From Lactiplantibacillus fabifermentans DSM 21115 (GTDB lineage Bacteria > Bacillota > Bacilli > Lactobacillales > Lactobacillaceae): a stretch of DNA of 47,430 nucleotides. How positions within the stretch are numbered: the stretch's first letter is position 1; each line of letters begins with the position of its first letter. Positions 16,664-25,790 of this stretch are shown in pieces. The DNA lies in the NCBI RefSeq assembly GCF_000498955.2, contig NZ_AYGX02000175.1:1-47430 (forward strand), in the 5' to 3' direction. The position numbers and the translations under genes were made by a program. A model generated the notes under the pieces. It was not told where the DNA came from. It did no database searches and saw only the letters and a list, made by a program, of their open reading frames with translations.

Positions 16664-16709
16664 TATGTTCACACAAATTTTTTGCGTGCATACATGAGTC
16701 TCATTTTTT
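16653..16709 (+). terminator. Riboswitch-controlled terminator
   Basis: TGAGACTTATGTATG (16653-16667) pairs with CATACATGAGTCTCA (16689-16703) with one G-U pair, followed by six T. Its 5' arm overlaps the last strand of the aptamer (16658-16663). Confidence 0.88.
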
Positions 16710-16765
16710 ATATTTTGGCGATATAAAAGATGAGACTCATGGGGATGCCAGAAGGGGAACTTACT

Positions 16766-19420
16766 ATGTCAAACCAACCAAAGTACCAACAAACTTTGCC
16801 GGCCATCTATCAAGAACTTAAAACCGATGAGCATGGCTTAACGCAAGCCGATGCCGCGGCTCGGCTCGAACAATATGGGCATAACGTCTTAAATCAACAA
16901 AAGACGACGTCCATGCTCCAAAAATTTGGGGCGCAATTCAAAGATTTTATGATCATTGTCTTACTGGCAGCAGCGCTGATTGCCGCCTTTACTGGTGAAG
17001 TGGTCGATGCCATCATTATTTTGCTCGTGGTCGTGTTAAACGCGATTTTTGGGGTTTTCCAAGAATCCAAAGCCGAAGAAGCGATTAATGCTTTAAAAGA
17101 AATGGCCGCGCCTGATGCGACCGTCTTGCGCGATGGTGAGTTACAGACCGTCAAAAGTGACGCCTTAGTTCCCGGTGACATCGTAGCGCTGGAAGCCGGG
17201 GACAGTGTGCCGGCGGACTTGCGGTTGATTGAGAGTGCGTCGTTAAAAGTCGAAGAATCAGCGTTGACGGGTGAATCCGTGCCGGTTGAAAAGCAAGCCG
17301 AAACGTTAACGGCGGGCGATTTAGCCATCGGGGATCGCCTCAACATGGCGTATATGAATAGTAACGTCACTTATGGTCGCGCAACGGGGATGGTTGTGGC
17401 GACTGGGATGCAGACCGAAGTGGGCCGGATTGCCGGCATGATTGAAGCCGCCGATGAAACGACGACCCCCCTACAAGCCAACTTGACCCAACTCGGGAAG
17501 TCCTTGACGATTTTAATTTTAGTCATTGCGGCGGTGGTTTTCGGAATCGGGATGTGGCGCGGAAGTGAAAGTCTCGTCAACATGTTGTTAACGGCAATTT
17601 CATTAGCCGTCGCCGCGATTCCAGAAGGCTTACCCGCCATCGTCACGATTACGTTGGCGTTAGGGACGCAACGGATGGCCAAACGTCACGCCTTAGTGCG
17701 GAAGTTGCCAGCGGTGGAAACGTTAGGGAGTACCGACATTATTGCGTCGGATAAGACCGGGACGTTGACCCAAAATAAAATGACCGTTGAAAAATTAGTC
17801 TTAAATCAACAATTAGTCGATGCTAAAACGACGAATTTAGCTACGGATAACCATTTAGCCCAAGTCATGATTTTAAGTAATGATACGAAAATTATGGCGG
17901 ACGGCTTAGCGGGTGACCCCACGGAAACGGCGTTAGTGCAATACAATTTAGACCAAGGCTATCCCGTCGACCAATTATTGGCCGATATGCCGCGAGTGGC
18001 GGAAGTACCGTTTGATTCCGAACGGAAATTAATGTCGACGGTGCACCCCTTGAGTGATGGCCAATTCTTAGTCGCCGTCAAAGGGGCCCCCGACGAATTA
18101 CTCAAACGGGTGACGAAAGTTGAGACTAATGGTGAAGTGACACCATTGACCAAACCCGTCCGGAACCAAATTTTAGCGACCAATCATGAGTTAGCCACGC
18201 AAGCCTTACGGGTCTTAGCGTTTGCTTACAAAGTGATTACAGCGGTACCGACGACCGTGAACTCAGAAACGTTAGAACAAGACCTCGTCTTTGCCGGGAT
18301 GGTCGGGATGATTGATCCGGAACGGCCCGAAGTTGAACAAGCCGTGGCCGAAGCTAAGTCAGCGGGGATTCGCCCATTAATGATTACGGGGGACCATCGT
18401 GATACGGCCGAAGCGATTGCGGCGCGGTTAGGAATTATTGAAGCTGGCGATGATGCAGCGGTCATTACTGGGGCGGAATTAGATGCCATGAGTGACGCCG
18501 AGTTTGGTAAAAAAGTTGGTGATTATTCCGTTTATGCGCGGGTCGCTCCGGAACATAAAGTCCGGATTGTTAATGCTTGGCAAAAGCGCGGTAAAGTCGT
18601 CGCCATGACTGGTGATGGGGTCAATGATGCCCCGGCGTTAAAAGCCGCCGATATTGGTATTGGGATGGGGATTACCGGGACGGAAGTGTCTAAAGGGGCC
18701 AGTGACATGGTCTTAGCCGATGATAACTTTGCGACGATTGTCGTGGCGGTGGAAGAAGGCCGAAAAGTTTTCGCCAACATTCAAAAAGCCATTCAATACT
18801 TGTTATCCGCGAACTTAGGGGAAGTTTTGACCTTGTTCATGATGACGATGCTGGGCTGGCAGATTTTAGCACCGGTGCATATTTTGTGGATTAACTTAGT
18901 CACAGATACGTTGCCGGCGATCGCCTTAGGGGTCGAACCGACGGAAAAGAACATCATGCAAAAACAACCCCGCGGTCGGAATTCCAATTTCTTCTCGGGT
19001 GGCGTGTTCTCAAGTATTATTTACCAAGGGTTGTTAGAAGGTGGGATTACGTTATTCGTCTACTGGTTAGCGATTACGTATCCAGTCCATGCTAACGACG
19101 CGTTAGCCCATGCCGATGCGTTAACAATGGCGTTTATCACGTTAGGGTTAATTCAGTTGTTCCACGCCTTTAACTCGAAGTCGATTCACGAATCATTATT
19201 CACGGTCGGCTTGTTCCGCAACAAGTTCTTCAACTGGGCCATTTTGATTGCCTTTGCCTTATTAGCAATGACCGTCGTTGTGCCCGGATTTAACAGTTTG
19301 TTCCACGTGACACCGTTGGACGCTTACCAATGGGGCATCATTATCATCGCTTCCTTATCGATGGTCGTGATTGTTGAAATCGTTAAGTTCTTCCAACGTC
19401 GTCACATGCGGCGCGCATAA
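16766..19420 (+). CDS. P-type (IIA) cation ATPase, likely manganese or calcium exporter
   Basis: ATP-driven cation efflux across the cytoplasmic membrane, 884 aa. Seen: actuator TGES, phosphorylation motif SDKTGTLTQNKM with the phosphorylated Asp at residue 329, ITGDHRDTA, TGDGVNDAPAL, an N-terminal cation-ATPase domain and a C-terminal TM block as in SERCA-type pumps, with PEGLPAIVT in TM4. Sequence alone would say calcium ATPase, but the Mn riboswitch argues for Mn detoxification. ATG 16766 follows AAGGGG by 8 nt, so the frame extension from 16730 is not used. Overlong Ala-rich minus-strand frames inside it are shadows. Confidence 0.92.
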   Translation: MSNQPKYQQTLPAIYQELKTDEHGLTQADAAARLEQYGHNVLNQQKTTSMLQKFGAQFKDFMIIVLLAAALIAAFTGEVVDAIIILLVVVLNAIFGVFQESKAEEAINALKEMAAPDATVLRDGELQTVKSDALVPGDIVALEAGDSVPADLRLIESASLKVEESALTGESVPVEKQAETLTAGDLAIGDRLNMAYMNSNVTYGRATGMVVATGMQTEVGRIAGMIEAADETTTPLQANLTQLGKSLTILILVIAAVVFGIGMWRGSESLVNMLLTAISLAVAAIPEGLPAIVTITLALGTQRMAKRHALVRKLPAVETLGSTDIIASDKTGTLTQNKMTVEKLVLNQQLVDAKTTNLATDNHLAQVMILSNDTKIMADGLAGDPTETALVQYNLDQGYPVDQLLADMPRVAEVPFDSERKLMSTVHPLSDGQFLVAVKGAPDELLKRVTKVETNGEVTPLTKPVRNQILATNHELATQALRVLAFAYKVITAVPTTVNSETLEQDLVFAGMVGMIDPERPEVEQAVAEAKSAGIRPLMITGDHRDTAEAIAARLGIIEAGDDAAVITGAELDAMSDAEFGKKVGDYSVYARVAPEHKVRIVNAWQKRGKVVAMTGDGVNDAPALKAADIGIGMGITGTEVSKGASDMVLADDNFATIVVAVEEGRKVFANIQKAIQYLLSANLGEVLTLFMMTMLGWQILAPVHILWINLVTDTLPAIALGVEPTEKNIMQKQPRGRNSNFFSGGVFSSIIYQGLLEGGITLFVYWLAITYPVHANDALAHADALTMAFITLGLIQLFHAFNSKSIHESLFTVGLFRNKFFNWAILIAFALLAMTVVVPGFNSLFHVTPLDAYQWGIIIIASLSMVVIVEIVKFFQRRHMRRA

Positions 19421-19478
19421 TTGCCGGATAACTGGTAAAATAACGGTAACTAAACCATAAGAAAAGAGTTCTGAATTT

Positions 19479-19913
19479 ATGAGAAAAGCAACGGTTCAAA
19501 CGTATATGCCGGTCTTATCAAAAGTCATCGAAAGCACGGAAAAGATGGGGGAACAATTGAATCCTTCCTTTGAAAAAATTCGCCAAGCTTTAGATAAGGA
19601 TGCCCTTAGTGACATGGTGCCAGCCGAATTCAGCGACATCCAAATGGAATTCAGTGATGGTACCGAAGAATATCAAAATAACTTGAAAAAGTTGCAGTCA
19701 GCGCCAGTGCCAGTCCGGTTGATGGGCCGCCATCGTAACTTAGTAGCTGCTTATGACGCGTATACTAAAGCGTGTGCTGCCATGACAGCTAGCTTACATG
19801 TTGATGATCAAACGGTCGATGTGGCTGCTTTCAATCAAGCTGAAAAAGATCAAGAAGAACAGATGAATCACATTTCCAACGATGTCCAACGCATCATGAA
19901 TACGGTAATGTAA
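19479..19913 (+). CDS. Small helical protein of unknown function
   Basis: Not recognised. The 144-aa product is predicted almost fully helical, with heptad-like spacing, no signal peptide, no TM segment and no metal motif. It is acidic overall and Met/Gln-rich at the C-terminus (EEQMNHISNDVQRIMNTVM). It follows the cation ATPase by 58 bp without an obvious terminator, so it could be co-transcribed with that gene or use its own weak promoter. Structured repeat A begins 9 bp after its stop codon. A coiled-coil or four-helix-bundle role is conceivable; no function is claimed. Confidence 0.75.
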   Translation: MRKATVQTYMPVLSKVIESTEKMGEQLNPSFEKIRQALDKDALSDMVPAEFSDIQMEFSDGTEEYQNNLKKLQSAPVPVRLMGRHRNLVAAYDAYTKACAAMTASLHVDDQTVDVAAFNQAEKDQEEQMNHISNDVQRIMNTVM

Positions 19914-19922
19914 TTAGGTTTT

Positions 19923-20111
19923 AATTGCCGTAGCCGTCTGACCGTAATTCCAGCTGCTATGGGACCGGTCCAAGCCTGAGGGACGTCTTGAACCTTGCTT
20001 TTGAGCCTGAAAAGCAAGTCTCAAAAGACGTCCGTGGTGTAAACGGCCGAAAACCAGCCGTTAACGCCACCCGCATAGCTGCTTCCATTACGGTTAGCCG
20101 GCAGCTGAATT
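19923..20111 (+). repeat. Three-hairpin structured repeat, copy A
   Basis: The closing stem pairs ACCGTAAT and AGCTGCTATGGG with their counterparts CCCGCATAGCTGCT and ATTACGGT, leaving a symmetric TCC/TCC internal loop. Hairpin 1 is GGTCCAAG with CTTGAACC, loop CCTGAGGGACGT. Hairpin 2 is TTTTGAG with CTCAAAA. Junction GACGTCC follows. Hairpin 3 is GTGGTGTAAACGGC with GCCGTTAACGCCAC, with one A-A mismatch. It starts 9 bp after the 19913 stop. Confidence 0.85.
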
Positions 20112-20121
20112 GAAGATAAAT

Positions 20122-20165
20122 ACAAGTGTCCCCCGTTATGATTAGCCATGGCGGGGGATACTTGT
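20122..20165. repeat. Strong hairpin after repeat A
   Basis: ACAAGT and TCCCCCG pair with CGGGGGA and ACTTGT around a short loop. There is no T run, so a simple intrinsic terminator is doubtful; it may protect the 3' end or act with a processing site. The next 175 bp hold only the tex -10 box (TATAAT at 20342-20347). Confidence 0.6.
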
Positions 20166-20383
20166 CTATCAGGGCTGTGTTTCATAGTTAAAATATGAAT
20201 GTTTTGGTTGATTGTGAGTGGCTTGAATTGAAAATAGACGCAGGTTTATTTGATAGACTAACGACTTCTAGGTGGAGGCATATTAACAAAGATTTACAAA
20301 TAACTGGAGCCAACCACGCTCATTTCGACCTTTAGAACAGGTATAATATAGATATTACGCACAAACAAAGATTGGGTGAAAAG

Positions 20384-22555
20384 ATGGATAATCAAATTTT
20401 AAAATTAGTCGAACAGACGTTGACGATGTTTAAACCGCAACAAATTAAAGCCGTCTTGGGTCTGATGGACGAAGGCAATACCGTGCCGTTTATTGCGCGG
20501 TATCGGAAAGAACGGACGGGCAGCTTGGATGAAGTTGCCATTCGTGACATTAAGGATAACTATGACCGGCTCGCGAACCTTGAAAGTCGTAAAGCCGATG
20601 TGATTAAGCTGATTAATGAACAACAACAATTAACGCCAGCTTTAAAGGCCGCCATTCAAAAAGCCGATAAATTACAAGATGTGGAAGATTTGTATTTGCC
20701 TTACAAGCAAAAACGCCGTACTAAGGCCACGATTGCCAAAGAAGCTGGCCTGGAACCATTGGCGGCGTGGTTATTGCGTTATCCGAATGGGCAAATTGCT
20801 GAAAAAGCGCAAAGTTTTGTGAAGGCCGATGCGGAAGTGTTAACCGCTGACGATGCTTTAGCCGGGGCTCATGAGATTTTAGCGGAAGCCTTTGGCGATA
20901 ACGCCAGCTTACGTAACTGGGTCCGTAACTTTACCCGTAATAAAGGTGAACTCGTCGTTAAGGTGAAGCCTAAAGGCAAAGAACTGGATGAACAAGGCGT
21001 GTATCAACAATATTATGATTTCACGAGCACGCTGAAACAATTAGTGTCATACCGGGTCTTAGCCATCAATCGGGGTGAAAAAGAAAAAGTACTCCGGGTT
21101 AGCTTACAAGTTGACCAAGCCGATATTGACCGCTACTGTCATTTCCGGTTTGTTGGCCAACATCAAGGCCCCGCGGTGGCTTACATTGAAGCCGCTTATC
21201 AAGATGCCTATAAACGTTTTATTGCGCCGGCCATTGAACGCGAATTACGCAATGAACTGTCCGATGCCGCCGATGCGCAAGCCATTAAAGTCTTTGGGGA
21301 TAACTTGTATCACTTATTGATGCAAGCGCCATTGAAAGGGCGGGTCGTTTTAGGGTTTGACCCGGCTTATCGGACTGGCTGTAAGTTGGCGGTCATGGAT
21401 GCCAATGGTAAGTTCTTAGATAAACTCGTTATTTATCCACATAAGCCCGCGGCCCCTGCCAAACGCCAAGCCGCCGCTGGTGAATTTACTGCCTTTATCG
21501 AAAAGTACCACGTCGAAATGATTGCGATTGGGAACGGGACCGCCTCCCGTGAATCGGAAGAGTTCGTGGCGAACGTTTTAAAGACGCTCAATCGCCCTGT
21601 TTATTACGTCATCGTCAATGAAGCCGGGGCTTCGGTCTATTCTGCCAGCGACAATGCGCGGGCAGAATTTCCGGATTTGCACGTTGAACAACGTAGTGCC
21701 ATCAGTATTGGTCGCCGTTTGCAAGATCCGTTAGCGGAACTGATTAAGATTGACCCGAAATCCGTTGGGGTCGGGCAATACCAGCATGACGTGCCGCAAA
21801 AAGACTTGACCGCCCAATTAGATGTCGTCATTGAAACGGCCGTTAACCAAGTCGGCGTTAATTTAAATACCGCTAGTCCGGAATTGTTGACGCATATTTC
21901 CGGTTTGTCGAAGACCATTGCCCAAAATGTGGTGGCCTATCGTGATGAAAATGGCGAATTCGCCAGTCGGCCCCAATTGAAAAAAGTGCCGCGCTTAGGA
22001 CCGAAAGCGTATGAACAAGCGGTCGGGTTCTTACGGATTATTGATGGCAAAAACGTCTTCGATAATACCGATATCCATCCCGAAAGTTATCCCGCTGCCA
22101 AGGCTTTGCTCAAAGCCGCGGGACTGGCGACTAAGGATGTCGGTACCGATAAAGCCCAAACGTTATCGCACTTGAATTTACAACCGGTGGAAACCGAAAC
22201 TGGCGTCGGGGCGCCAACGTTGAAAGACATTATTAGTAGCTTACAAAAGCCGGGCCGCGATGTCCGTGACCAAATGCCGGCGCCACTTTTACGCCAAGAT
22301 GTCTTGAAGATGGCCGACTTGAAGCCCGGGATGCAGCTACAAGGGACCGTCCGCAACGTCGTGGACTTTGGCGCCTTTGTCGATATTGGTGTTAAACAAG
22401 ATGGTCTCGTACATGTGTCGAAATTAACGAATAAGTTCTTAAAGGACCCTCGCCAGGCCGTTGCCGTGGGTGATATTGTGACCGTGTGGGTCGAAGAAGT
22501 CGATGAACAGCGCCAACGCATCGCCTTAACGATGGTCGAACCGAGCGCAGACTAG
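20384..22555 (+). CDS. tex: Tex-family S1 RNA-binding protein
   Basis: A cytoplasmic nucleic-acid-binding protein linked in other bacteria to transcription and stress tolerance. The 723-aa product has the N-terminal helical Tex domain (GNTVPFIARYRKERTG), the YqgF-like core (LGFDPAYRTGCKLAVMD), a helix-hairpin-helix pair (LNTASPELLTHISGL, VPRLGPKAYEQAVGFLR), and a C-terminal S1 domain (GTVRNVVDFGAFVDIG). The open frame begins at TTG 20372, but GGGTGA sits between it and ATG 20384, which is taken as start. A TATAAT box at 20342 is the likely promoter. The sprT-like gene starts 2 nt after the tex stop, so the two are an operon. Confidence 0.95.
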   Translation: MDNQILKLVEQTLTMFKPQQIKAVLGLMDEGNTVPFIARYRKERTGSLDEVAIRDIKDNYDRLANLESRKADVIKLINEQQQLTPALKAAIQKADKLQDVEDLYLPYKQKRRTKATIAKEAGLEPLAAWLLRYPNGQIAEKAQSFVKADAEVLTADDALAGAHEILAEAFGDNASLRNWVRNFTRNKGELVVKVKPKGKELDEQGVYQQYYDFTSTLKQLVSYRVLAINRGEKEKVLRVSLQVDQADIDRYCHFRFVGQHQGPAVAYIEAAYQDAYKRFIAPAIERELRNELSDAADAQAIKVFGDNLYHLLMQAPLKGRVVLGFDPAYRTGCKLAVMDANGKFLDKLVIYPHKPAAPAKRQAAAGEFTAFIEKYHVEMIAIGNGTASRESEEFVANVLKTLNRPVYYVIVNEAGASVYSASDNARAEFPDLHVEQRSAISIGRRLQDPLAELIKIDPKSVGVGQYQHDVPQKDLTAQLDVVIETAVNQVGVNLNTASPELLTHISGLSKTIAQNVVAYRDENGEFASRPQLKKVPRLGPKAYEQAVGFLRIIDGKNVFDNTDIHPESYPAAKALLKAAGLATKDVGTDKAQTLSHLNLQPVETETGVGAPTLKDIISSLQKPGRDVRDQMPAPLLRQDVLKMADLKPGMQLQGTVRNVVDFGAFVDIGVKQDGLVHVSKLTNKFLKDPRQAVAVGDIVTVWVEEVDEQRQRIALTMVEPSAD

Positions 22556-22557
22556 TT

Positions 22558-23004
22558 ATGACGGATATTGAACTACAAGCACTCGTGCAACAAATCTCCC
22601 AACGCGACTTTCATCAGCCGTTTTTACACCGCGCGTATTTTAATGCCCGCTTGCGCAGTACCGGTGGGCGTTACCAGTTACAAAATCACAATATCGATAT
22701 CAATCCGAAGATGTTGACGGACTTTGATGAAGCGACGTTGATTGGCGTGATTAAACACGAACTCTGCCATTACCACTTACACTTGGCCGGTCGGGGGTAT
22801 CAGCATCGCGATGCTGAATTTAAGCAATTGTTGGCGGCGGTGGGCGGCTCCCGGTATGCGCCCGCCCCGAAAAAACGGACCGTCCAAGCCGTGCGGTACC
22901 ACTATGTCTGTGCAAACTGCGGCCAAGCCTATCCACGTAAGCGGCGGATGGACACGCGGCGTTACCGTTGCAGTCGTTGCGGTGGTCCCATCAAGTTGGC
23001 TTGA
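22558..23004 (+). CDS. SprT-like zinc metalloprotease family protein
   Basis: A 148-aa SprT-like protein. The active-site motif HELCHYHLHLAGRG contains HExxH at about residue 66. The C-terminus forms a zinc ribbon with two CxxC pairs (CANCGQAY and CSRCGG). The family is named after E. coli SprT; eukaryotic Spartan relatives cut DNA-protein crosslinks, while the bacterial role is poorly known. The gene starts 2 nt after tex and lacks a promoter of its own, so it is translated from the tex mRNA. The partnership with tex is common in lactobacilli as far as I recall; a functional link is inference. Confidence 0.88.
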   Translation: MTDIELQALVQQISQRDFHQPFLHRAYFNARLRSTGGRYQLQNHNIDINPKMLTDFDEATLIGVIKHELCHYHLHLAGRGYQHRDAEFKQLLAAVGGSRYAPAPKKRTVQAVRYHYVCANCGQAYPRKRRMDTRRYRCSRCGGPIKLA

Positions 23005-23010
23005 AAAGGT

Positions 23011-23039
23011 TTGCTTATCTGATGGGGATTCGATAGAAT
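23011..23039 (+). promoter_or_regulatory. Promoter of hom-thrB
   Basis: TTGCTT (23011-23016), 17 bp, TAGAAT (23034-23039). Confidence 0.65.
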
Positions 23040-23075
23040 TAGCTTAACTATAACGAAATATGGAGGGGTTTATCG

Positions 23076-24362
23076 ATGGAAACTATCAAGATTGGGATTG
23101 TCGGGCTCGGCACAGTCGGCACCGGCGTCGTCAAAATGTTACAAGCCCACCAAGGCAAGATTTCCGAAATTACCGGGCGTAATTTGGAACTGGCCTGCGT
23201 GGTCGTGCACAACTTAAAGAAACATCAAGCAGTTGATTTAGGGGACGTCAAGTTGACCGACCAGATTGAGACGCTCATCGATGACCCTGAAATTCAAATC
23301 ATGGTCGAAGTGATGGGGTCGATTCATCCCGCTAAGGAATATATCACCCGCGCCTTGCAAGCGGGGAAACACGTGGTCACGGCGAACAAGGATTTAATTG
23401 CCCAATACGGTCGCGAACTCGTGCAAATTGCCCGTGAAAATCATCGCGACTTGTTTTATGAAGCCAGTGTCGCTGGTGGGATTCCCATCTTGCGGACCAT
23501 TGACAATAGTTTTGCCGCGGACAAGATTCAACGCGTCATGGGAATCGTTAACGGGACGACCAACTATATCATGACGCAGATGTTGACGAAGCACTGGTCA
23601 TATGACCAAGCTTTGAGTTCCGCGCAAGATTTGGGCTTCGCTGAAAGTGACCCGACCAACGACGTCGAAGGACTCGATGCCGCCTACAAGATGATTATTT
23701 TGACGCAATTCGCCTTTGGGATGAGCTTGTCGATGGACCATGTCCAAGTCCAAGGCATCACGTCGATTAGTCCAGAAGATATCGCCGAAGCCCACCAACT
23801 GGGCTATACGATTAAGCTACTCGGGATCGCGGAAGAAATTGATGACCGGATTGCTGTTTCAGTCGGTCCGGTCTTAGTTTCCGACCAACACCCGTTAGCA
23901 ACCGTCCAAAACGAAAATAACGCCGTCATGGTTACGGGGACCGCCGTGGGTGACACGATGTTTTATGGCCCCGGTGCCGGTGAATTGCCAACCGCCAATA
24001 GTGTCTTGAGTGATATTACGACGGTAGCTAAAAATATTGCCTTGGATACCACTGGCAATACGTTCAACTCCTATCGGCAAGATACGGTGTTAGCCGCACC
24101 CGAAGACGTTAATTATCCCCATTTCATCGCCCTCAAAATGCGCGATGTCCCTGGGATGATGATGAAGCTGACGGCCATTATGACGCGGGCGGAAGTTTCA
24201 TTTAGCCGGATTATTCAAAATCAATTAGGCGATGGCAATGCGCGCGTGGTAATTATCACCCATGCGATGAATGACCAACAATTAGCCGATATCACGGCGG
24301 CCATTAGTGAACAAGAAAATATGCAACTCTTAGCAAGTTACAAAGTTTTAAAGAACGCGTAG
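23076..24362 (+). CDS. hom: Homoserine dehydrogenase
   Basis: NAD(P)H-dependent reduction of aspartate semialdehyde to homoserine, the branch point to threonine and methionine. The 428-aa product has the Rossmann motif GIVGLGTVGTGVV, the catalytic core TANKDLIA and GIVNGTTNYI, FAESDPTNDVEGLDAAYK, and a C-terminal ACT domain (KMRDVPGMMMKLTAIM) that allows allosteric control. GGAGGGG precedes ATG 23076. It is followed 8 nt later by thrB, so the two form an operon; threonine synthase is not in this window. Confidence 0.95.
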   Translation: METIKIGIVGLGTVGTGVVKMLQAHQGKISEITGRNLELACVVVHNLKKHQAVDLGDVKLTDQIETLIDDPEIQIMVEVMGSIHPAKEYITRALQAGKHVVTANKDLIAQYGRELVQIARENHRDLFYEASVAGGIPILRTIDNSFAADKIQRVMGIVNGTTNYIMTQMLTKHWSYDQALSSAQDLGFAESDPTNDVEGLDAAYKMIILTQFAFGMSLSMDHVQVQGITSISPEDIAEAHQLGYTIKLLGIAEEIDDRIAVSVGPVLVSDQHPLATVQNENNAVMVTGTAVGDTMFYGPGAGELPTANSVLSDITTVAKNIALDTTGNTFNSYRQDTVLAAPEDVNYPHFIALKMRDVPGMMMKLTAIMTRAEVSFSRIIQNQLGDGNARVVIITHAMNDQQLADITAAISEQENMQLLASYKVLKNA

Positions 24363-24370
24363 GTGGTTAG

Positions 24371-25246
24371 ATGTTAACAATTTCAGTTCCTGCAACTTCG
24401 GCCAACTTAGGTCCCGGCTTTGATTCGATGGGACTCGCGCTCGATATGCAATTGACGTTAACGGTTTTAGGACCGAGCACCACGTGGCAAGTCGACCATC
24501 CGTTTGGCAATGAAGTGCCGCATGATGAACGCAATCTCATGATTAAAACGGCGCTGTCACTGCATCCGGATTTAACGCCGCAACATGTGAGCGTCACGTC
24601 TGAAATCCCGCTAGCTCGTGGCTTAGGGAGTAGTTCCACCGCTATCGTGGCGGGACTAGCGCTCGCCAACGAACTTGCCGCGACACCAATTTCTAGGGAA
24701 GCCTTGCTAACGCGGGCGACCGCCCTAGAAGGCCATCCGGACAACGTGGCCCCCGCTATTTTAGGGGGCTTAGTCGTGGCGACGGCCGCAGACGGGGACG
24801 TCCAAGCCGTCAAATTACCGACGCCGGACTTGTTTGCCAGTGTCTATGTGCCAAATGAAGAACTATTGACGGCGGCCAGTCGCGAAGCTTTGCCAAGCGA
24901 ACTGCCGTATAAAGCGGCGATTGCCGGTAGTAGCATCGCCAATACGTTAGTCGCGGCCTTAGCCACGCAAAACTGGGACTTGGCATTGACCTTGTTAGAA
25001 CAAGATCGCTTCCATGAACAGTTCCGGGCGCACTTAGTCCCAGCCTTAGCCATCGTGCGGCAAACGGCACATGAACTCGGATTAAAAGGGACTTACTTGA
25101 GTGGCGCTGGTCCAACCATCGTCACGCTGGGCCGTCAAGCCGAGCTCCAACAATTACAAGCACAATTAAAGCAAAATCCAACGCTCGATGGGCAATATCA
25201 CTTGTTACCAATCGATGCGGCGGGAGTTAAGGTTGAAAAATCTTAA
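24371..25246 (+). CDS. thrB: Homoserine kinase
   Basis: Phosphorylates homoserine for threonine synthesis. The 291-aa GHMP-kinase product starts with SVPATSANLGPGFDSMG, has the ATP-binding motif PLARGLGSSSTA near residue 80, EGHPDNVAPAILGG, and the C-terminal SGAGPTIVT motif. It starts 8 nt after the hom stop with a weak AGGTGG ribosome site, consistent with translational coupling. No strong terminator follows; the tRNA-Leu promoter begins within 10 bp of its stop. Confidence 0.95.
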   Translation: MLTISVPATSANLGPGFDSMGLALDMQLTLTVLGPSTTWQVDHPFGNEVPHDERNLMIKTALSLHPDLTPQHVSVTSEIPLARGLGSSSTAIVAGLALANELAATPISREALLTRATALEGHPDNVAPAILGGLVVATAADGDVQAVKLPTPDLFASVYVPNEELLTAASREALPSELPYKAAIAGSSIANTLVAALATQNWDLALTLLEQDRFHEQFRAHLVPALAIVRQTAHELGLKGTYLSGAGPTIVTLGRQAELQQLQAQLKQNPTLDGQYHLLPIDAAGVKVEKS

Positions 25247-25253
25247 TTTAAGC

Positions 25254-25282
25254 TTGTCAGACTCACAACATTTTGTTAAAAT
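25254..25282 (+). promoter_or_regulatory. Promoter of tRNA-Leu
   Basis: TTGTCA (25254-25259), 17 bp, TAAAAT (25277-25282). ACTCACAA and TTGTGAGT around the -10 box also form an inverted repeat. Confidence 0.7.
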
Positions 25283-25303
25283 GGTTTTTGTGAGTTAATT
25301 GAT

Positions 25304-25388
25304 GCGGCCATGGCGGAATTGGCAGACGCGCAAGATTAAGGATCTTGTCGGGGTTAACCCGGTGGAAGTTCGAATCTTCTTGGCCGCA
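25304..25388 (+). tRNA. tRNA-Leu (AAG)
   Basis: Acceptor GCGGCCA pairs with TGGCCGC, discriminator A. The anticodon stem CAAGA/TCTTG encloses TTAAGGA, giving AAG at 25338-25340. The long variable arm (TCGGGGTTAACCCGG) is that of class II tRNA-Leu. Confidence 0.95.
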
Positions 25389-25403
25389 CTTACTATATGG
25401 AAT

Positions 25404-25447
25404 AGCCGGTATTGATACGAGTAATCGTTGATATACCGGCTTTTTTT
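25404..25447 (+). terminator. Terminator after tRNA-Leu
   Basis: AGCCGGTAT pairs with ATACCGGCT, followed by a T run. Confidence 0.9.
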
Positions 25448-25790
25448 ATACGTGTGATTAAAACTGGTGCGAATTAACGCAGAACAATACTTGAAAACAG
25501 TTAATTTTTATTCATGTTGTTAGGCTAAATTCAGGGTATTCAATGGAATGACCAACTTTTCAGTGAATCAGGTACTCTTTTATACGAGATGATTGTTATA
25601 ACCGATGTATTTAACGGTGTATCGTTCATAAAAGCTGGTCCAATACGTTTTATAAACTACCTTTGTAAGGTTGATAAACAAACAAGACGCCTAAACTAAA
25701 CTTCGACAACATTTGGTGAATTTTTCTAATCAAATTATTTTTTTATGTGGTTAGATGAACATGTTAAATAAATTAGGGGGATGTTTTAAC
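25448..25790. other. Upstream region of the secreted-protein gene
   Basis: AT-rich, no gene. A possible promoter with TCGACA, 18 bp and TAATCA lies near 25710. No clear operator was found. Confidence 0.35.

Noticed and set aside
16894-17370. 158-codon minus-strand frame inside the P-type ATPase gene
   Set aside because: Ala/Ser/Thr-rich antisense shadow of a clear coding sequence, no ribosome site.
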